61,021 nucleotides of DNA from the NCBI GenBank assembly GCA_002842465.1, contig PHDA01000016.1:1-61021 (forward strand), read 5' to 3'. The notes under the pieces were generated by a model. The model worked only from the letters and a program-made list of their open reading frames with translations, ran no database searches and was not told the origin of the DNA. Positions 53,515-61,021 of the stretch are shown piece after piece; the stretch's first letter is position 1, and each line of letters opens with the position of its first letter. This DNA is from Bacteroidetes bacterium HGW-Bacteroidetes-7. GTDB taxonomy: Bacteria; Bacteroidota; Bacteroidia; Bacteroidales; UBA932. The position numbers and the translations under genes are program-made.

Positions 53515-56400
53515 TTATAATGGTGTTTTAAACAGAAATTCAAAAAACGATCTTTTTTCTCCCGTGTAACCTACCCTGACACCAATTTCCAGTGGATATG
53601 ATACGCCAATAAGGTTTACATCAAAAATAATATCACTGCCGGCAGAAAATAGTGTCTCGCTCTCTCGCTCTGCGCCGTTTCGTGTGAATGAAACAAAAGG
53701 TATCATCTGAACCCTCTTTATGTATAGAAGAGATGTTAATGAAAAGTCCCCTGTAAAGAGGGGCATTGCATATTCGGCCATTACACCGGCAGCCCATCTG
53801 CTATATCTTGATTCATAGCCTCTTGGAAAACCAATAAGACTTGACATCAAATAATTCTTTTTCTCATAGAACTGCTTCTGTGCCGCCATCGACAACCTGA
53901 TTCCGTGATTTGCCCCTATACCCGGAAGGTATCCGTAAAGCGAAGAGAATATAATTGACCCAAAATTCTCACCTGCAAACGGTACTGACGCAATCTGGAA
54001 AGAGGCCCCGGCCCCAAACCTTGGAAACAGATCTCTGTGAGATTGCCCCATAACGCTGTAAAGACTCACTCCAAAATTTAGGTACTGATAATTTGAAAAT
54101 TTATCATTGTCATAAGAGAAAAAGGAGTCATTGGTATATCTCCAGAGCATTTTTGGAACAACTCCTCTGTACCACCCTCCGCTGTTAAATGTAAGCGGCA
54201 CGTAAACCAACAGATGTGAATTCAAATATGGCTTCCCTTTTATTGTATCTTTCTGTATTATTGGCCTTTGATTCGGCTCCCAAATGAGTGTGCTGCTAAA
54301 ACGGTCTCTATCGTTTATGTCTGCTTTTATTTCAATAACAGGGTAAAGGCCCCGGTAGGTAAATTTGAAGTGACCGGAATGAAACCCTCCTTTCCAAGAG
54401 TAGCCTGCCATTCCAAATGCTGTGCTCAGAGAGTTCTGGGAGTATAGAATAAACCCGGGAGTGGCAATATCATAAACGCTCTCATAGGTTAGACTTTTTA
54501 TATTGTCAATATTGTAATAAACCGGGGCCCATGAGTGAATGTTTATCATCCCCGACAATTTTCCATATCTCTTTGCTTTGTAATTTTTAGTATTTACAGG
54601 TGTCACCGTATCGGCTGTAAACCCCTCTCTTAAAGAGAGATGTTCTGCAATCTCATCTTTATAGAACTTTGAAAAATCTGAGGGAGCCCACAACATTGAA
54701 TCCTGGTTAGCCCTGACGGCACTATACCCCATATGTGAAAAATCAGAATAGAGAAGCTCTTTTTGGTCTTTTGAAAAAGTGAATGAGGCTACCCCGAAAC
54801 GGGCGTTAGTGAGGCGTCTTAAAAACTTTGAATCAGGAGAGTAGCAATAAATGTTATTAACTCCGTTAAGGTCACTTACAAAGAAGAGTTCTCCTCCGCT
54901 TAATCTGAGGCTTTTCAAAGATCTGCTCTGCTCTTTAATCTCCATGCTCCATTCTCCGGTGGCTCTGTTGTAAACATAAATTCCTGCGCCCTTTCCTGTA
55001 AGTATGATGGCATAAATATGGTCTCCTGATGATACTACCTCCTTAAGTTGGGCGCCAAACGGGGCTTCAATAGACTCAATTGGATTAAAGGTCTGGCTGT
55101 CCAGAATTGTAATATTTGATGATCCCTCAACAGGATATGTTACAGTAAAAAGTTCGTTATTGCTGAAGTGGAGAGAAAAATATGCACCCTTTCTGGTATG
55201 ACGTTTTGTTGAACCTGTATACAAATCATATGAGTAGATATCCGAAAAGCTCTCCATCTCCCACCTTGGAGAACCTATAAATTCTGTCCAAAAAAGCTTG
55301 TCCCGATTAATTACAAGCGGCGAACTTACTCTTCCCATATGCCTCAAAATGCTCTCTTCTCCTCCCGGGTTAATCTTTACAAGCCGCCTTATTCTTCCAA
55401 GATCGCTTTTTAACGCGATAGTTGTATCACTCTCTATTTCTGTTAGGTTGAGGTACGACGTAAACTCTTTTTGACTTTTATTTACAACTTTAAATGGTGT
55501 TAATGGCCCTCTTAACGAATCCTCTCTGCTCCACCTCGATGTCATTACACTTTTTAGAAATTCAAAGTTCTCCTTTTTGGTCATGCCGGTAAAATCTCTG
55601 TAAGCTTTTCTGTCTGCCCATGGGTTATAGAATCTGTCAACAATCCTCTTGGTGATTTCGTCAAGATAGTAGTAGTTTCCTGAGTTAAACCGAATGAAGG
55701 AGCTCATCATATAACCAAAACTGTAAACATCGGGAACATAATCTTTGTATGAGCCCATTGTCCATCTGTGCCATCTTCTGAAATCATTGTTTAAAAAGGC
55801 TGCCCTGAAGTACATCAGATGGTCGGGATCTCTCCCTCTTCCGGATGATGTAAGTGCCGTCTCGGCAACCACAGCATCGCCCTCCAGTTTCCATGTATTC
55901 ATGTAGAGACCCACCCCTATTGCTGCCGCCTGTTCTCCTATAAGCCATCCAAGTGGTTTAAAGATGCCCCTTTCAAATTTATTAACCTGGGCAAGGTGTC
56001 TTAACTCATGTATAACCAAGTGTTTTGCCCACTCTGCATGGTACTCACTGTCCCACGGCGGTCTTGTGATTAATTCGATTCGCTTGGGAGCCCACCCTAC
56101 CATTCCGTTACTCATCAGGTTGTAGGGGTGTAAAACTATATCTGTTTTAGATGGGTTCGATCGCAGCGGAGCAAATACTGCATCTCTCAGATGCTCGGAA
56201 TAGAAGGCGTATCTTCTTGCTAATGAGTCAATCTCCCTTGGGTATATAATTTTATGGTCAGCAGTTTCAATGTACATCCACTTAGCCCTTGCGGGATCGC
56301 TACCGGTACTGAAAAACTGGGCATTAAGAGGAATTGTTACAAAAATATTAAGCAACAAAAGAGTGGTAAAAAAAGTATTCAGCGTTGGCCTACTGTTCAT
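53515..56400 (-). CDS. Large secreted protein: zinc-peptidase-like domain, propeller repeats and predicted outer-membrane barrel
   Basis: The 961-residue product has a signal peptide (about 1-27). An N-terminal domain (~40-300) holds HLVIHELRHLAQ, an HEXXH zinc motif. A middle region (~310-590) has repeated strands like a TolB/DPPIV propeller (SGGELFFVSDLNGVNNIYCY). A C-terminal region (~620-961) is rich in alternating aromatic strands and ends in a hydrophobic residue run, as expected of a beta-barrel. It is probably a surface-linked metallopeptidase or peptidase-derived scaffold. I know of no named family for the whole; pnuC follows. Confidence 0.75.
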   Translation of the reverse strand: MNSRPTLNTFFTTLLLLNIFVTIPLNAQFFSTGSDPARAKWMYIETADHKIIYPREIDSLARRYAFYSEHLRDAVFAPLRSNPSKTDIVLHPYNLMSNGMVGWAPKRIELITRPPWDSEYHAEWAKHLVIHELRHLAQVNKFERGIFKPLGWLIGEQAAAIGVGLYMNTWKLEGDAVVAETALTSSGRGRDPDHLMYFRAAFLNNDFRRWHRWTMGSYKDYVPDVYSFGYMMSSFIRFNSGNYYYLDEITKRIVDRFYNPWADRKAYRDFTGMTKKENFEFLKSVMTSRWSREDSLRGPLTPFKVVNKSQKEFTSYLNLTEIESDTTIALKSDLGRIRRLVKINPGGEESILRHMGRVSSPLVINRDKLFWTEFIGSPRWEMESFSDIYSYDLYTGSTKRHTRKGAYFSLHFSNNELFTVTYPVEGSSNITILDSQTFNPIESIEAPFGAQLKEVVSSGDHIYAIILTGKGAGIYVYNRATGEWSMEIKEQSRSLKSLRLSGGELFFVSDLNGVNNIYCYSPDSKFLRRLTNARFGVASFTFSKDQKELLYSDFSHMGYSAVRANQDSMLWAPSDFSKFYKDEIAEHLSLREGFTADTVTPVNTKNYKAKRYGKLSGMINIHSWAPVYYNIDNIKSLTYESVYDIATPGFILYSQNSLSTAFGMAGYSWKGGFHSGHFKFTYRGLYPVIEIKADINDRDRFSSTLIWEPNQRPIIQKDTIKGKPYLNSHLLVYVPLTFNSGGWYRGVVPKMLWRYTNDSFFSYDNDKFSNYQYLNFGVSLYSVMGQSHRDLFPRFGAGASFQIASVPFAGENFGSIIFSSLYGYLPGIGANHGIRLSMAAQKQFYEKKNYLMSSLIGFPRGYESRYSRWAAGVMAEYAMPLFTGDFSLTSLLYIKRVQMIPFVSFTRNGAERESETLFSAGSDIIFDVNLIGVSYPLEIGVRVGYTGEKRSFFEFLFKTPL

Positions 56401-56523
56401 TATAAATACTATAAGATGCTTTTGGATATTCCCGGCAGTTACGAAGGTAGCAAAAAGGTTTCAAATTTTTCAAGGGGTTAATTATATGCTTTATATTTGC
56501 AATTCAATTCAGCATAAAAATTA

Positions 56524-58209
56524 ATGGATATCATTTATCAGGTACTGAAAGTTCTGGGCTCCCTTGGTCTTTTCCTATATGGAATGACACTTTTAAGTGA
56601 GGGGCTTCAGAAGGTCGCCGGAGATAAAATGCGGAGCATTCTTGCGGCAATGACCTCAAACTCATTAAAACGAGTACTCACCGGACTATTTATCACCGCC
56701 ATTATTCAGTCATCAAGCGCAACAACCGTTATGGTTGTAAGCTTTGTGAATGCAGGGCTTCTCTCTCTTGCTCAGTCTGTGGGTGTTATCATGGGTGCCA
56801 ACATTGGAACAACAGTTACCGCTTGGATCATCTCTTTACTAGGATTCAAGGCTGATATCGCTGTTCTTTCAATTCCTCTTATCGGTGTTGGATTTACCTT
56901 TATGATGTTTAAGTCCAAGAGGAAAAAATCAATAGGAGAGTTAATTATTGGCTTTGCACTGCTCTTCCTGGGCCTAAGTTTTCTCAAAGAGTCGGTACCA
57001 GACCTTAAATCAACACCGGAAGTTCTTGAGTTTCTTAAAGAGTGGACAAGTTTTGGCTTTTTATCAGTATTGATATTTGTTGCAATAGGAACTGTACTTA
57101 CAATTGTACTTCAGTCATCCAGCGCAACCATGGCTCTGACGTTGGTAATGTGCTCTTATGGATGGATTCCCTTCGAAATGGCAGCAGCCATGGTACTGGG
57201 GGAAAATATTGGAACTACCATAACAGCCAACATCGCAGCAGCAATAGCAAACGTCTCGGCTCGGAGAGCCGCCCTTGCACACACAGTATTTAATCTTTTC
57301 GGGGTAACATGGGTGCTTATCTTTTTCAATCCGATTCTCAGACTTGTTTCTCATATAACAGTAAGCGTAGGAGCCGGAGACCCATTTATTGTTGCAAGTT
57401 CAACTCTTTATGGGGTATCATTTCTTCACACACTTTTCAACATCACTAATACACTTATTCTTGTTTGGTTTACACCTCAGATTGTTAAGCTTGTCAGTTA
57501 TGTGGTAAAGGCTCCTAAAACCGAAGAGGTTTTCAGACTTCAATATATTCAAGGAGGTATGTTAAGCACTGCTGAATTATCTCTTACACAGGCCAAACAG
57601 GAGATAGTAAGCTTTGCAAAGCTTGCTCAGAAACAGTTTGAATATGCCCGACAGGCCATACACGACAATGACAAGGAGAACTTCGAAGAGCTTTTCTCAA
57701 AACTGGAACACTACGAGCAGATAACTGACCGTGTTGAACTTGAAATTGCCAACTACCTTAATGGTATATCAGAGGGAGAACTTAGTGAAGAGTCAGGGAG
57801 AAGGCTTCAGGCAATGTACACCATAATCAGTGAATTAGAGAGCATTGGAGACTCCGGATACAACATTGCAAGAATACTCCAGCGCAAAAGGGTTCACAAT
57901 AAAAAGTTTGACAAAGATATGATCAAAAAAATTGATCATTTGTTAAATCTTCTGGACAACGCCTTTAATCACATGATTAGTAATTTGGAACTTGGATATA
58001 CCAATATTACCAATATATCCAATGCCGAAGATGCAGAAAATTCTATAAATGAGTATAGAAATCACCTTAAAGAGGAGCACCTTATCAATCTGGAAAACAA
58101 CGTTTACAACTATCAGACCGGCACATTCTACATGGATATAATTGCCGAATGTGAAAAGGTTGGTGACTACATTATTAACGTTTCCGAAGCGATTATTGAA
58201 ATTCAGTAA
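56524..58209 (+). CDS. Na/Pi cotransporter with C-terminal PhoU-like domain
   Basis: The 561-residue product has two NptA-type repeats, each with QSSSATT (residues ~58-66) or QSSSATM (~195-203), among about eight to nine membrane helices. A cytosolic helical PhoU-like domain follows (~350-550). Such proteins move phosphate with sodium; the direction (import or efflux, as in YjbB) is unclear. A TATATTTG box (56492-56499) is a likely -7 element, 25 bases before the ATG. Confidence 0.93.
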   Translation: MDIIYQVLKVLGSLGLFLYGMTLLSEGLQKVAGDKMRSILAAMTSNSLKRVLTGLFITAIIQSSSATTVMVVSFVNAGLLSLAQSVGVIMGANIGTTVTAWIISLLGFKADIAVLSIPLIGVGFTFMMFKSKRKKSIGELIIGFALLFLGLSFLKESVPDLKSTPEVLEFLKEWTSFGFLSVLIFVAIGTVLTIVLQSSSATMALTLVMCSYGWIPFEMAAAMVLGENIGTTITANIAAAIANVSARRAALAHTVFNLFGVTWVLIFFNPILRLVSHITVSVGAGDPFIVASSTLYGVSFLHTLFNITNTLILVWFTPQIVKLVSYVVKAPKTEEVFRLQYIQGGMLSTAELSLTQAKQEIVSFAKLAQKQFEYARQAIHDNDKENFEELFSKLEHYEQITDRVELEIANYLNGISEGELSEESGRRLQAMYTIISELESIGDSGYNIARILQRKRVHNKKFDKDMIKKIDHLLNLLDNAFNHMISNLELGYTNITNISNAEDAENSINEYRNHLKEEHLINLENNVYNYQTGTFYMDIIAECEKVGDYIINVSEAIIEIQ

Positions 58210-58218
58210 TTTATAGCT

Positions 58219-58245
58219 GAATTTCAATAATTATTGCTGAAATTC
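58219..58245. repeat. Small inverted repeat between genes
   Basis: GAATTTCA and TGAAATTC form an 8-bp perfect stem with an 11-base loop, ten bases after the Na/Pi gene's stop. No T-run follows, so it is not a typical terminator. Nearby copies of the same word (GAAATTCAG, 58197-58205) suggest a local slip duplication. Confidence 0.4.
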
Positions 58246-58285
58246 GTACTTATTCCGGAGCAGATACCGGTTAAAACATAAGATT

Positions 58286-59146
58286 ATGAAAAAACTTATT
58301 GTAGCATTACTGCTGTTTACAAGTATAAGCTTAACCGCCTCCAATGACTCAATCCTGCTTGTAACCTCAACCTGGAGCAGTACAAATGTCGCCCCCGGCA
58401 TTGTCCACAGGCAGATTCACTTTTCAAACGGAGAGCTATTCGGGTCAAATCAATTTATTAATATAATCGAGGTTAATCTATCGGAAGGAAGAGCAGTAGA
58501 GATTATCCCGAGTCCTGTGCTTATTGAAACTTCAAAACTTGCCGCACAAAACGAAGCAATTGCTGCGATTAACGGCTCTTTTTTCAAATTTAACTACGAA
58601 CACAACACTGTTGATTACAACTCTGTAGATTATATTAGGAAGGAGGGGCGCAACCTTGCTCCAAATACTTATGACAGAAACAGAAGGGCTATGCACCAAA
58701 GGGGAGCTCTTGCTATTCACAATAATAAATTTTACATCCTCAAGGCCGATCAGCTTAAGGAGTGGGAGAGGTTTATTCTCGCCGACGAGGTAATTACCAC
58801 AGGACCGTTACTCAGGGTAGCTGGAGTTGACGAAGCACTAGAAAACTCATCATTCTATACAACCCGCCACCCGCGTACAGCAATGGCAAAAAAGGAGGAT
58901 GGAACCATTATATTGTTTACAGTAGATGGACGAGCTAAAGAGTCTGTAGGAATGTCTCTCAAAGAGCTTCAAAATACACTAAGATGGCTTGGGGCAACAG
59001 ATATTATTAATCTTGATGGTGGCGGATCAACCACGATGTACATCAACGGAGCAGGTACAAACGGCATAGTAAACCATCCGACCGATAACAGAACATTTGA
59101 TAATTTTGGAGAGAGAAAAGTAGCGAATACTATCATTATCAAATAG
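58286..59146 (+). CDS. Secreted phosphodiester glycosidase (NAGPA/DUF2233) domain protein
   Basis: The 286-residue product has a signal peptide (~1-18) and an NAGPA domain: IAAINGSFFKF, ITTGPLLRVAG, RHPRTAMAKKEDG, and DIINLDGGGSTTMYINGAG. The family is named after the lysosomal uncovering enzyme that removes GlcNAc from a phosphodiester; bacterial members probably act on cell-wall or exported glycans. The glycosyltransferase gene follows after three bases. Confidence 0.9.
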   Translation: MKKLIVALLLFTSISLTASNDSILLVTSTWSSTNVAPGIVHRQIHFSNGELFGSNQFINIIEVNLSEGRAVEIIPSPVLIETSKLAAQNEAIAAINGSFFKFNYEHNTVDYNSVDYIRKEGRNLAPNTYDRNRRAMHQRGALAIHNNKFYILKADQLKEWERFILADEVITTGPLLRVAGVDEALENSSFYTTRHPRTAMAKKEDGTIILFTVDGRAKESVGMSLKELQNTLRWLGATDIINLDGGGSTTMYINGAGTNGIVNHPTDNRTFDNFGERKVANTIIIK

Positions 59147-59149
59147 ATA

Positions 59150-60187
59150 ATGAAAAGAAGGGCACTATTTATCTACACACATCCTTCGACATTTGTAAAG
59201 GGAGACATCACAATTCTTAAGAAGAGATATGATGTAACCGAATATTGCTTCAAAAATCAACCGAAAAAAGTTCTTCCTTTTTCTCTGATAAAGCAGTTTA
59301 TTTTTCTGCTCTTTAAAATTTACAGATATGATATTGTTTATGTCTGGTTTGCAGATTACCACTCACTGTTTCCCATACTATTTTCACGATTTACCGGGAA
59401 AAAGAGCTTTCTGGTAATTGGCGGATATGATGTTTGCAGAGAGAAACAATACGCCTATGGCAGTTTTAGCAATAAATTAAGAGGATCATTTGCATATCTG
59501 TCAATCCGTTACGCCACCCAAAATTTGTGTGTTTCAAAAAACATAGAGAGAATCGTTGCTGCCATTGTTCCAAAATCAAACCACACAACTGTTTACAACG
59601 GAGTATCAATTAAGACAGAATTTGACGGAACTCAGGATAAAGAGCGAATTGTTCTTTGCGTTGCCCTTGTCTCAACCCTTCAGGCATTCTATATTAAAGG
59701 TATAGACAGGTACAACTCTCTGGCAAAAGAGATGAGTGACACACATTTTACTCTTGTTGGCTGCAACCCGGCCATTTTTGAAAAAGCAGGCATCAAAAAG
59801 GCTAAAAACCTTAGGGTAATCCCCGCCCTGGAACACTCAAAACTGGCGCTTTTATTCAGCAAAGCAAAAGTTTATTGCCAACTATCCCGCAGAGAGAGTT
59901 TCTCCCTATCCCTTGCCGAAGCTATGTATCACAACTGCATCCCTGTAATCTCAAACACCGGAGGCATGCCCGAAGTTACCGGAGGACTGGGCTACTGCAT
60001 TAATCCGGAAGCAATCGGTAACATGGCGTACTGCGTTAATACTGACTTCACCATTTGCCTGGCAGATGCTGTCAGAAAAGCCCTTGACGAGCCCCTCAAC
60101 ACCGCCTTCCGCAAACACATCGAGCAGAACTTCTCCGCATCACACAGAGAGCAGGCAATTTCAGCCCTACTATTCAACAGAAACTAA
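59150..60187 (+). CDS. Family 4-like glycosyltransferase
   Basis: The 345-residue product has a GT-B fold. The N-terminal half (YVWFADYHSLFPILFSRFTGKKSFLVIGGYD) is an acceptor domain. The C-terminal half has the donor-sugar EX7E-like region (SRRESFSLSLAEAMYHNCIPVISNTGGMPEV). It probably adds a sugar to an envelope glycan or lipid. Its substrate is unknown. It is the last gene before the repeat region, with no clear terminator. Confidence 0.88.
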   Translation: MKRRALFIYTHPSTFVKGDITILKKRYDVTEYCFKNQPKKVLPFSLIKQFIFLLFKIYRYDIVYVWFADYHSLFPILFSRFTGKKSFLVIGGYDVCREKQYAYGSFSNKLRGSFAYLSIRYATQNLCVSKNIERIVAAIVPKSNHTTVYNGVSIKTEFDGTQDKERIVLCVALVSTLQAFYIKGIDRYNSLAKEMSDTHFTLVGCNPAIFEKAGIKKAKNLRVIPALEHSKLALLFSKAKVYCQLSRRESFSLSLAEAMYHNCIPVISNTGGMPEVTGGLGYCINPEAIGNMAYCVNTDFTICLADAVRKALDEPLNTAFRKHIEQNFSASHREQAISALLFNRN

Positions 60188-60190
60188 ACA

Positions 60191-60208
60191 GTCTCCACGC
60201 CAGTTTGT
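60191..60208. repeat. Decayed end of the 136-bp palindromic element
   Basis: CTCCACGCCAGTTTGTGG within this segment matches the terminal repeat CTCCGCGCCASTTTTGG of the two full elements downstream, with a substitution and an inserted base. No partner arm is found, so it looks like a lone remnant. Confidence 0.4.
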
Positions 60209-60211
60209 GGT

Positions 60212-60234
60212 ATATTGCTGATATACAGCAATAT
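60212..60234. repeat. Hairpin after the glycosyltransferase gene
   Basis: ATATTGCTG and CAGCAATAT form a 9-bp perfect stem with a five-base ATATA loop, 24 bases after the stop at 60187. No T-run follows. It may aid 3'-end stability of the transcript; that is inference. Confidence 0.4.
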
Positions 60235-60275
60235 GAAAATGAGCCAGCTTAGTTAGTTAAAATTAACTAAAAAAT

Positions 60276-60411
60276 CTCCGCGCCACTTTTGGATATGTGC
60301 TTGTTTATCTGGTATTTGCAAAACAGACTAAGGCTATTTTAAGACGAAATTCTCTGAAGTCTCTTTTGCAAGACGTTAAATATTAAGCAGTTGAACAAAA
60401 GTGGCGCGGAG
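60276..60411. repeat. 136-bp palindromic element, copy 1
   Basis: Terminal inverted repeats CTCCGCGCCACTTTTG (60276-60291) and CAAAAGTGGCGCGGAG (60396-60411) are perfect over 16 bp. An inner inverted repeat, TTGCAAAACAGACT (60316-60329) with AGTCTCTTTTGCAA (60358-60371), pairs at 13 of 14 positions. The ends are GC-rich against an AT-rich background. A second copy of exactly the same length lies at 60619-60754. No coding capacity; it could be a MITE, a REP-like palindrome or a structured RNA. Confidence 0.75.
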
Positions 60412-60431
60412 TTATATTGCGTAGAGCACAG

Positions 60432-60618
60432 ATGTCTGCGTTTAAAGCTCACCATAAAGCTACATCTGTTTTTCAGCTTATTTTCTGAAGTGTTTTTCGG
60501 AAAAAGGCTGAGGACCGTTCAACGACCAAAGGGAGGCGTTCCGCAAGCCCCGAAAAAGACAAAGAAAAAAGCGTTAAGAAATACTGCGTTGCGATTGGTG
60601 AGCTTTAAACGCAGACAT
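60432..60618. repeat. 187-bp palindromic element, copy 1
   Basis: The outer arms 60432-60453 and 60597-60618 are a perfect 22-bp inverted repeat (ATGTCTGCGTTTAAAGCT at the start of the left arm). An inner 8-bp stem pairs TTTTTCGG (60493-60500) with CCGAAAAA (60550-60557). The core 60478-60570 aligns with 60925-61015 without gaps over the GAGGAC...GTTCCGCA block. It ends at the base before the second 136-bp element. No gene is supported inside. Confidence 0.7.
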
Positions 60619-60754
60619 CTCCGCGCCAGTTTTGGACATGTGCTTGTCTTACAGTGTGTTGCAAACAAGACTTCTGTGCTTTAATGTCATCTCTTCGCAA
60701 AGTCTGTTTTGTAACAAGCTTAATACTTGACAGTTGTCCAAAAGTGGCGCGGAG
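60619..60754. repeat. 136-bp palindromic element, copy 2
   Basis: Ends CTCCGCGCCAGTTTTGG (60619-60635) and CCAAAAGTGGCGCGGAG (60738-60754) pair at 16 of 17 positions. The inner repeat (60659-60673 with 60700-60714) is retained but weaker. The length equals copy 1, and the inner sequence has diverged while keeping the ATGTGCTTGT block and the palindromic plan. Confidence 0.75.
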
Positions 60755-60893
60755 AAAAGTGCTAAATGCTCAGAAATAAGCAACGGATCATAAGTAAAAG
60801 TTGGGGGGAAGAGAGTTCAACATTATTCCACAGGAATATAAGTATTTAGAAAACAGTTCAGAGGAGTAACCTTTTGTCAATGATCGCACAAAT
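60755..60893. other. Gene-free stretch between repeat elements
   Basis: This AT-rich segment holds no open frame with coding character, no tRNA and no clear promoter pair. It separates the second 136-bp element from the second 187-bp-type element. Confidence 0.5.
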
Positions 60894-61021
60894 CCTCAAC
60901 TCAAAGGCAACATTTGTTTTCCGATAATTTTCTGCGGCTACTTTTCGGGAACGACGAGGACTGTTTGACGACCGAAGGAAGGAGTTCCGCAGTCGCCGAA
61001 AAGTACCAGGAAAATTTGAGG
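60894..61021. repeat. 187-bp-type palindromic element, diverged copy 2 (cut by window end)
   Basis: The core 60925-61015 matches the copy at 60478-60570. Its inner stem pairs ACTTTTCGG (60940-60948) with CCGAAAAGT (60996-61004), plus GGAAC (60948-60952) with GTTCC (60984-60988). CCTCAA near 60894 is the complement of TTGAGG at the last six bases, so the outer arm appears to continue past the window. Left-arm text (CTCAACTCAAAGGCAACA) also resembles that of copy 1. Confidence 0.6.

Noticed and set aside
60253-60270. AT-rich inverted repeat as terminator of the glycosyltransferase gene
   Set aside because: TTAGTTAA/TTAACTAA is followed by A, not T, on the plus strand and has no G-C pairs beyond one, so it is unlikely to terminate transcription there.
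60391-60684. 97-codon open frame in the terminal repeat region
   Set aside because: It runs across both palindromic families and their arms, has no recognisable domain and no start signal; an accidental frame through repeats explains it.
60276-60754. CRISPR array
   Set aside because: The repeats are long palindromes in only two copies per family, without regular short repeats, unique spacers or cas genes.

Overview
The window reads as a low-GC chromosomal segment of an anaerobic Bacteroidota, most likely Bacteroidales. The evidence is sequence-level. Genes that typify the phylum are present: DUF2723/GT117, DUF4271 next to hemD and rnpA, a SUI1-like protein, GH3 plus LuxE-like enzymes, system II cytochrome c maturation and a fused O-/N-acyltransferase. 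Several start regions carry the Bacteroidota promoter pattern TTTG - about 20 nt - TAnnTTTG, and Shine-Dalgarno sequences are weak. No rRNA, tRNA, CRISPR array, phage gene or intact transposase was seen. Coding density is very high, and the only gene-free stretch over 300 bases is the repeat-filled right end (60188-61021).

Layout. (1) 1-6552: envelope polysaccharide and signalling genes on the minus strand: a Wzz-like protein cut by the window edge, a short TolC-like protein, a sugar-1-phosphate transferase with a degenerate receiver domain, a receiver-only protein, a cytosolic receiver-histidine kinase and UDP-glucuronate decarboxylase, with a membrane-anchored EEP hydrolase on the plus strand. 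(2) 6649-8112: an unrecognised membrane protein. (3) 8165-11621: a compact minus-strand operon dsrC - dsrM-like - dsrK-like - class V aminotransferase (cysteine-desulfurase family), with no dsrAB in view. This is the most unusual metabolic locus here. (4) 11754-13415: fhs. (5) 13420-20452: a complete his operon, hisG-D-(CB fusion)-H-A-F-IE, headed by a promoter, a 29-residue leader peptide with four consecutive His codons, and a terminator hairpin ending just before hisG: a textbook attenuator. HisC and the IGP dehydratase are fused and there is no HisB-type phosphatase. A PHP-type histidinol phosphatase gene at 32712-33515 can supply the missing step.

(6) 20470-32186: a long minus-strand run: C69 dipeptidase, TrkH, TrkA, glutaminase, S9 peptidase, NrfH, NrfA, CcsB/ResB and CcsA. 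The last four form an ammonifying nitrite reductase unit with its own cytochrome c maturation genes. (7) 32312-39585: small secreted proteins, PHP phosphatase, MutS2, CdaA (c-di-AMP synthase), ComF and a CtpA-type S41 protease. (8) 39656-43503, plus strand: RdgB, RecO, GH3 and LuxE-like enzymes, overlapping or close-packed. (9) 43523-53499: DUF2723 protein, SUI1-DUF4271-HemD-RnpA-YidD, a glycine/ornithine-lipid-synthase-like fusion, UvrC and PnuC. (10) 53515-60187: a metallopeptidase/propeller/barrel surface protein, Na/Pi cotransporter with PhoU tail, phosphodiester glycosidase and a glycosyltransferase.

(11) 60188-61021: nested palindromic repeats of two families. One is a 136-bp element in two copies with 16-17 bp terminal inverted repeats. 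The other is a 187-bp element with 22-bp perfect arms, with a second, diverged copy running into the window edge.

Many open frames in this window extend upstream from a TTG codon. Where an ATG lies inside such an extension I chose the ATG and say so.
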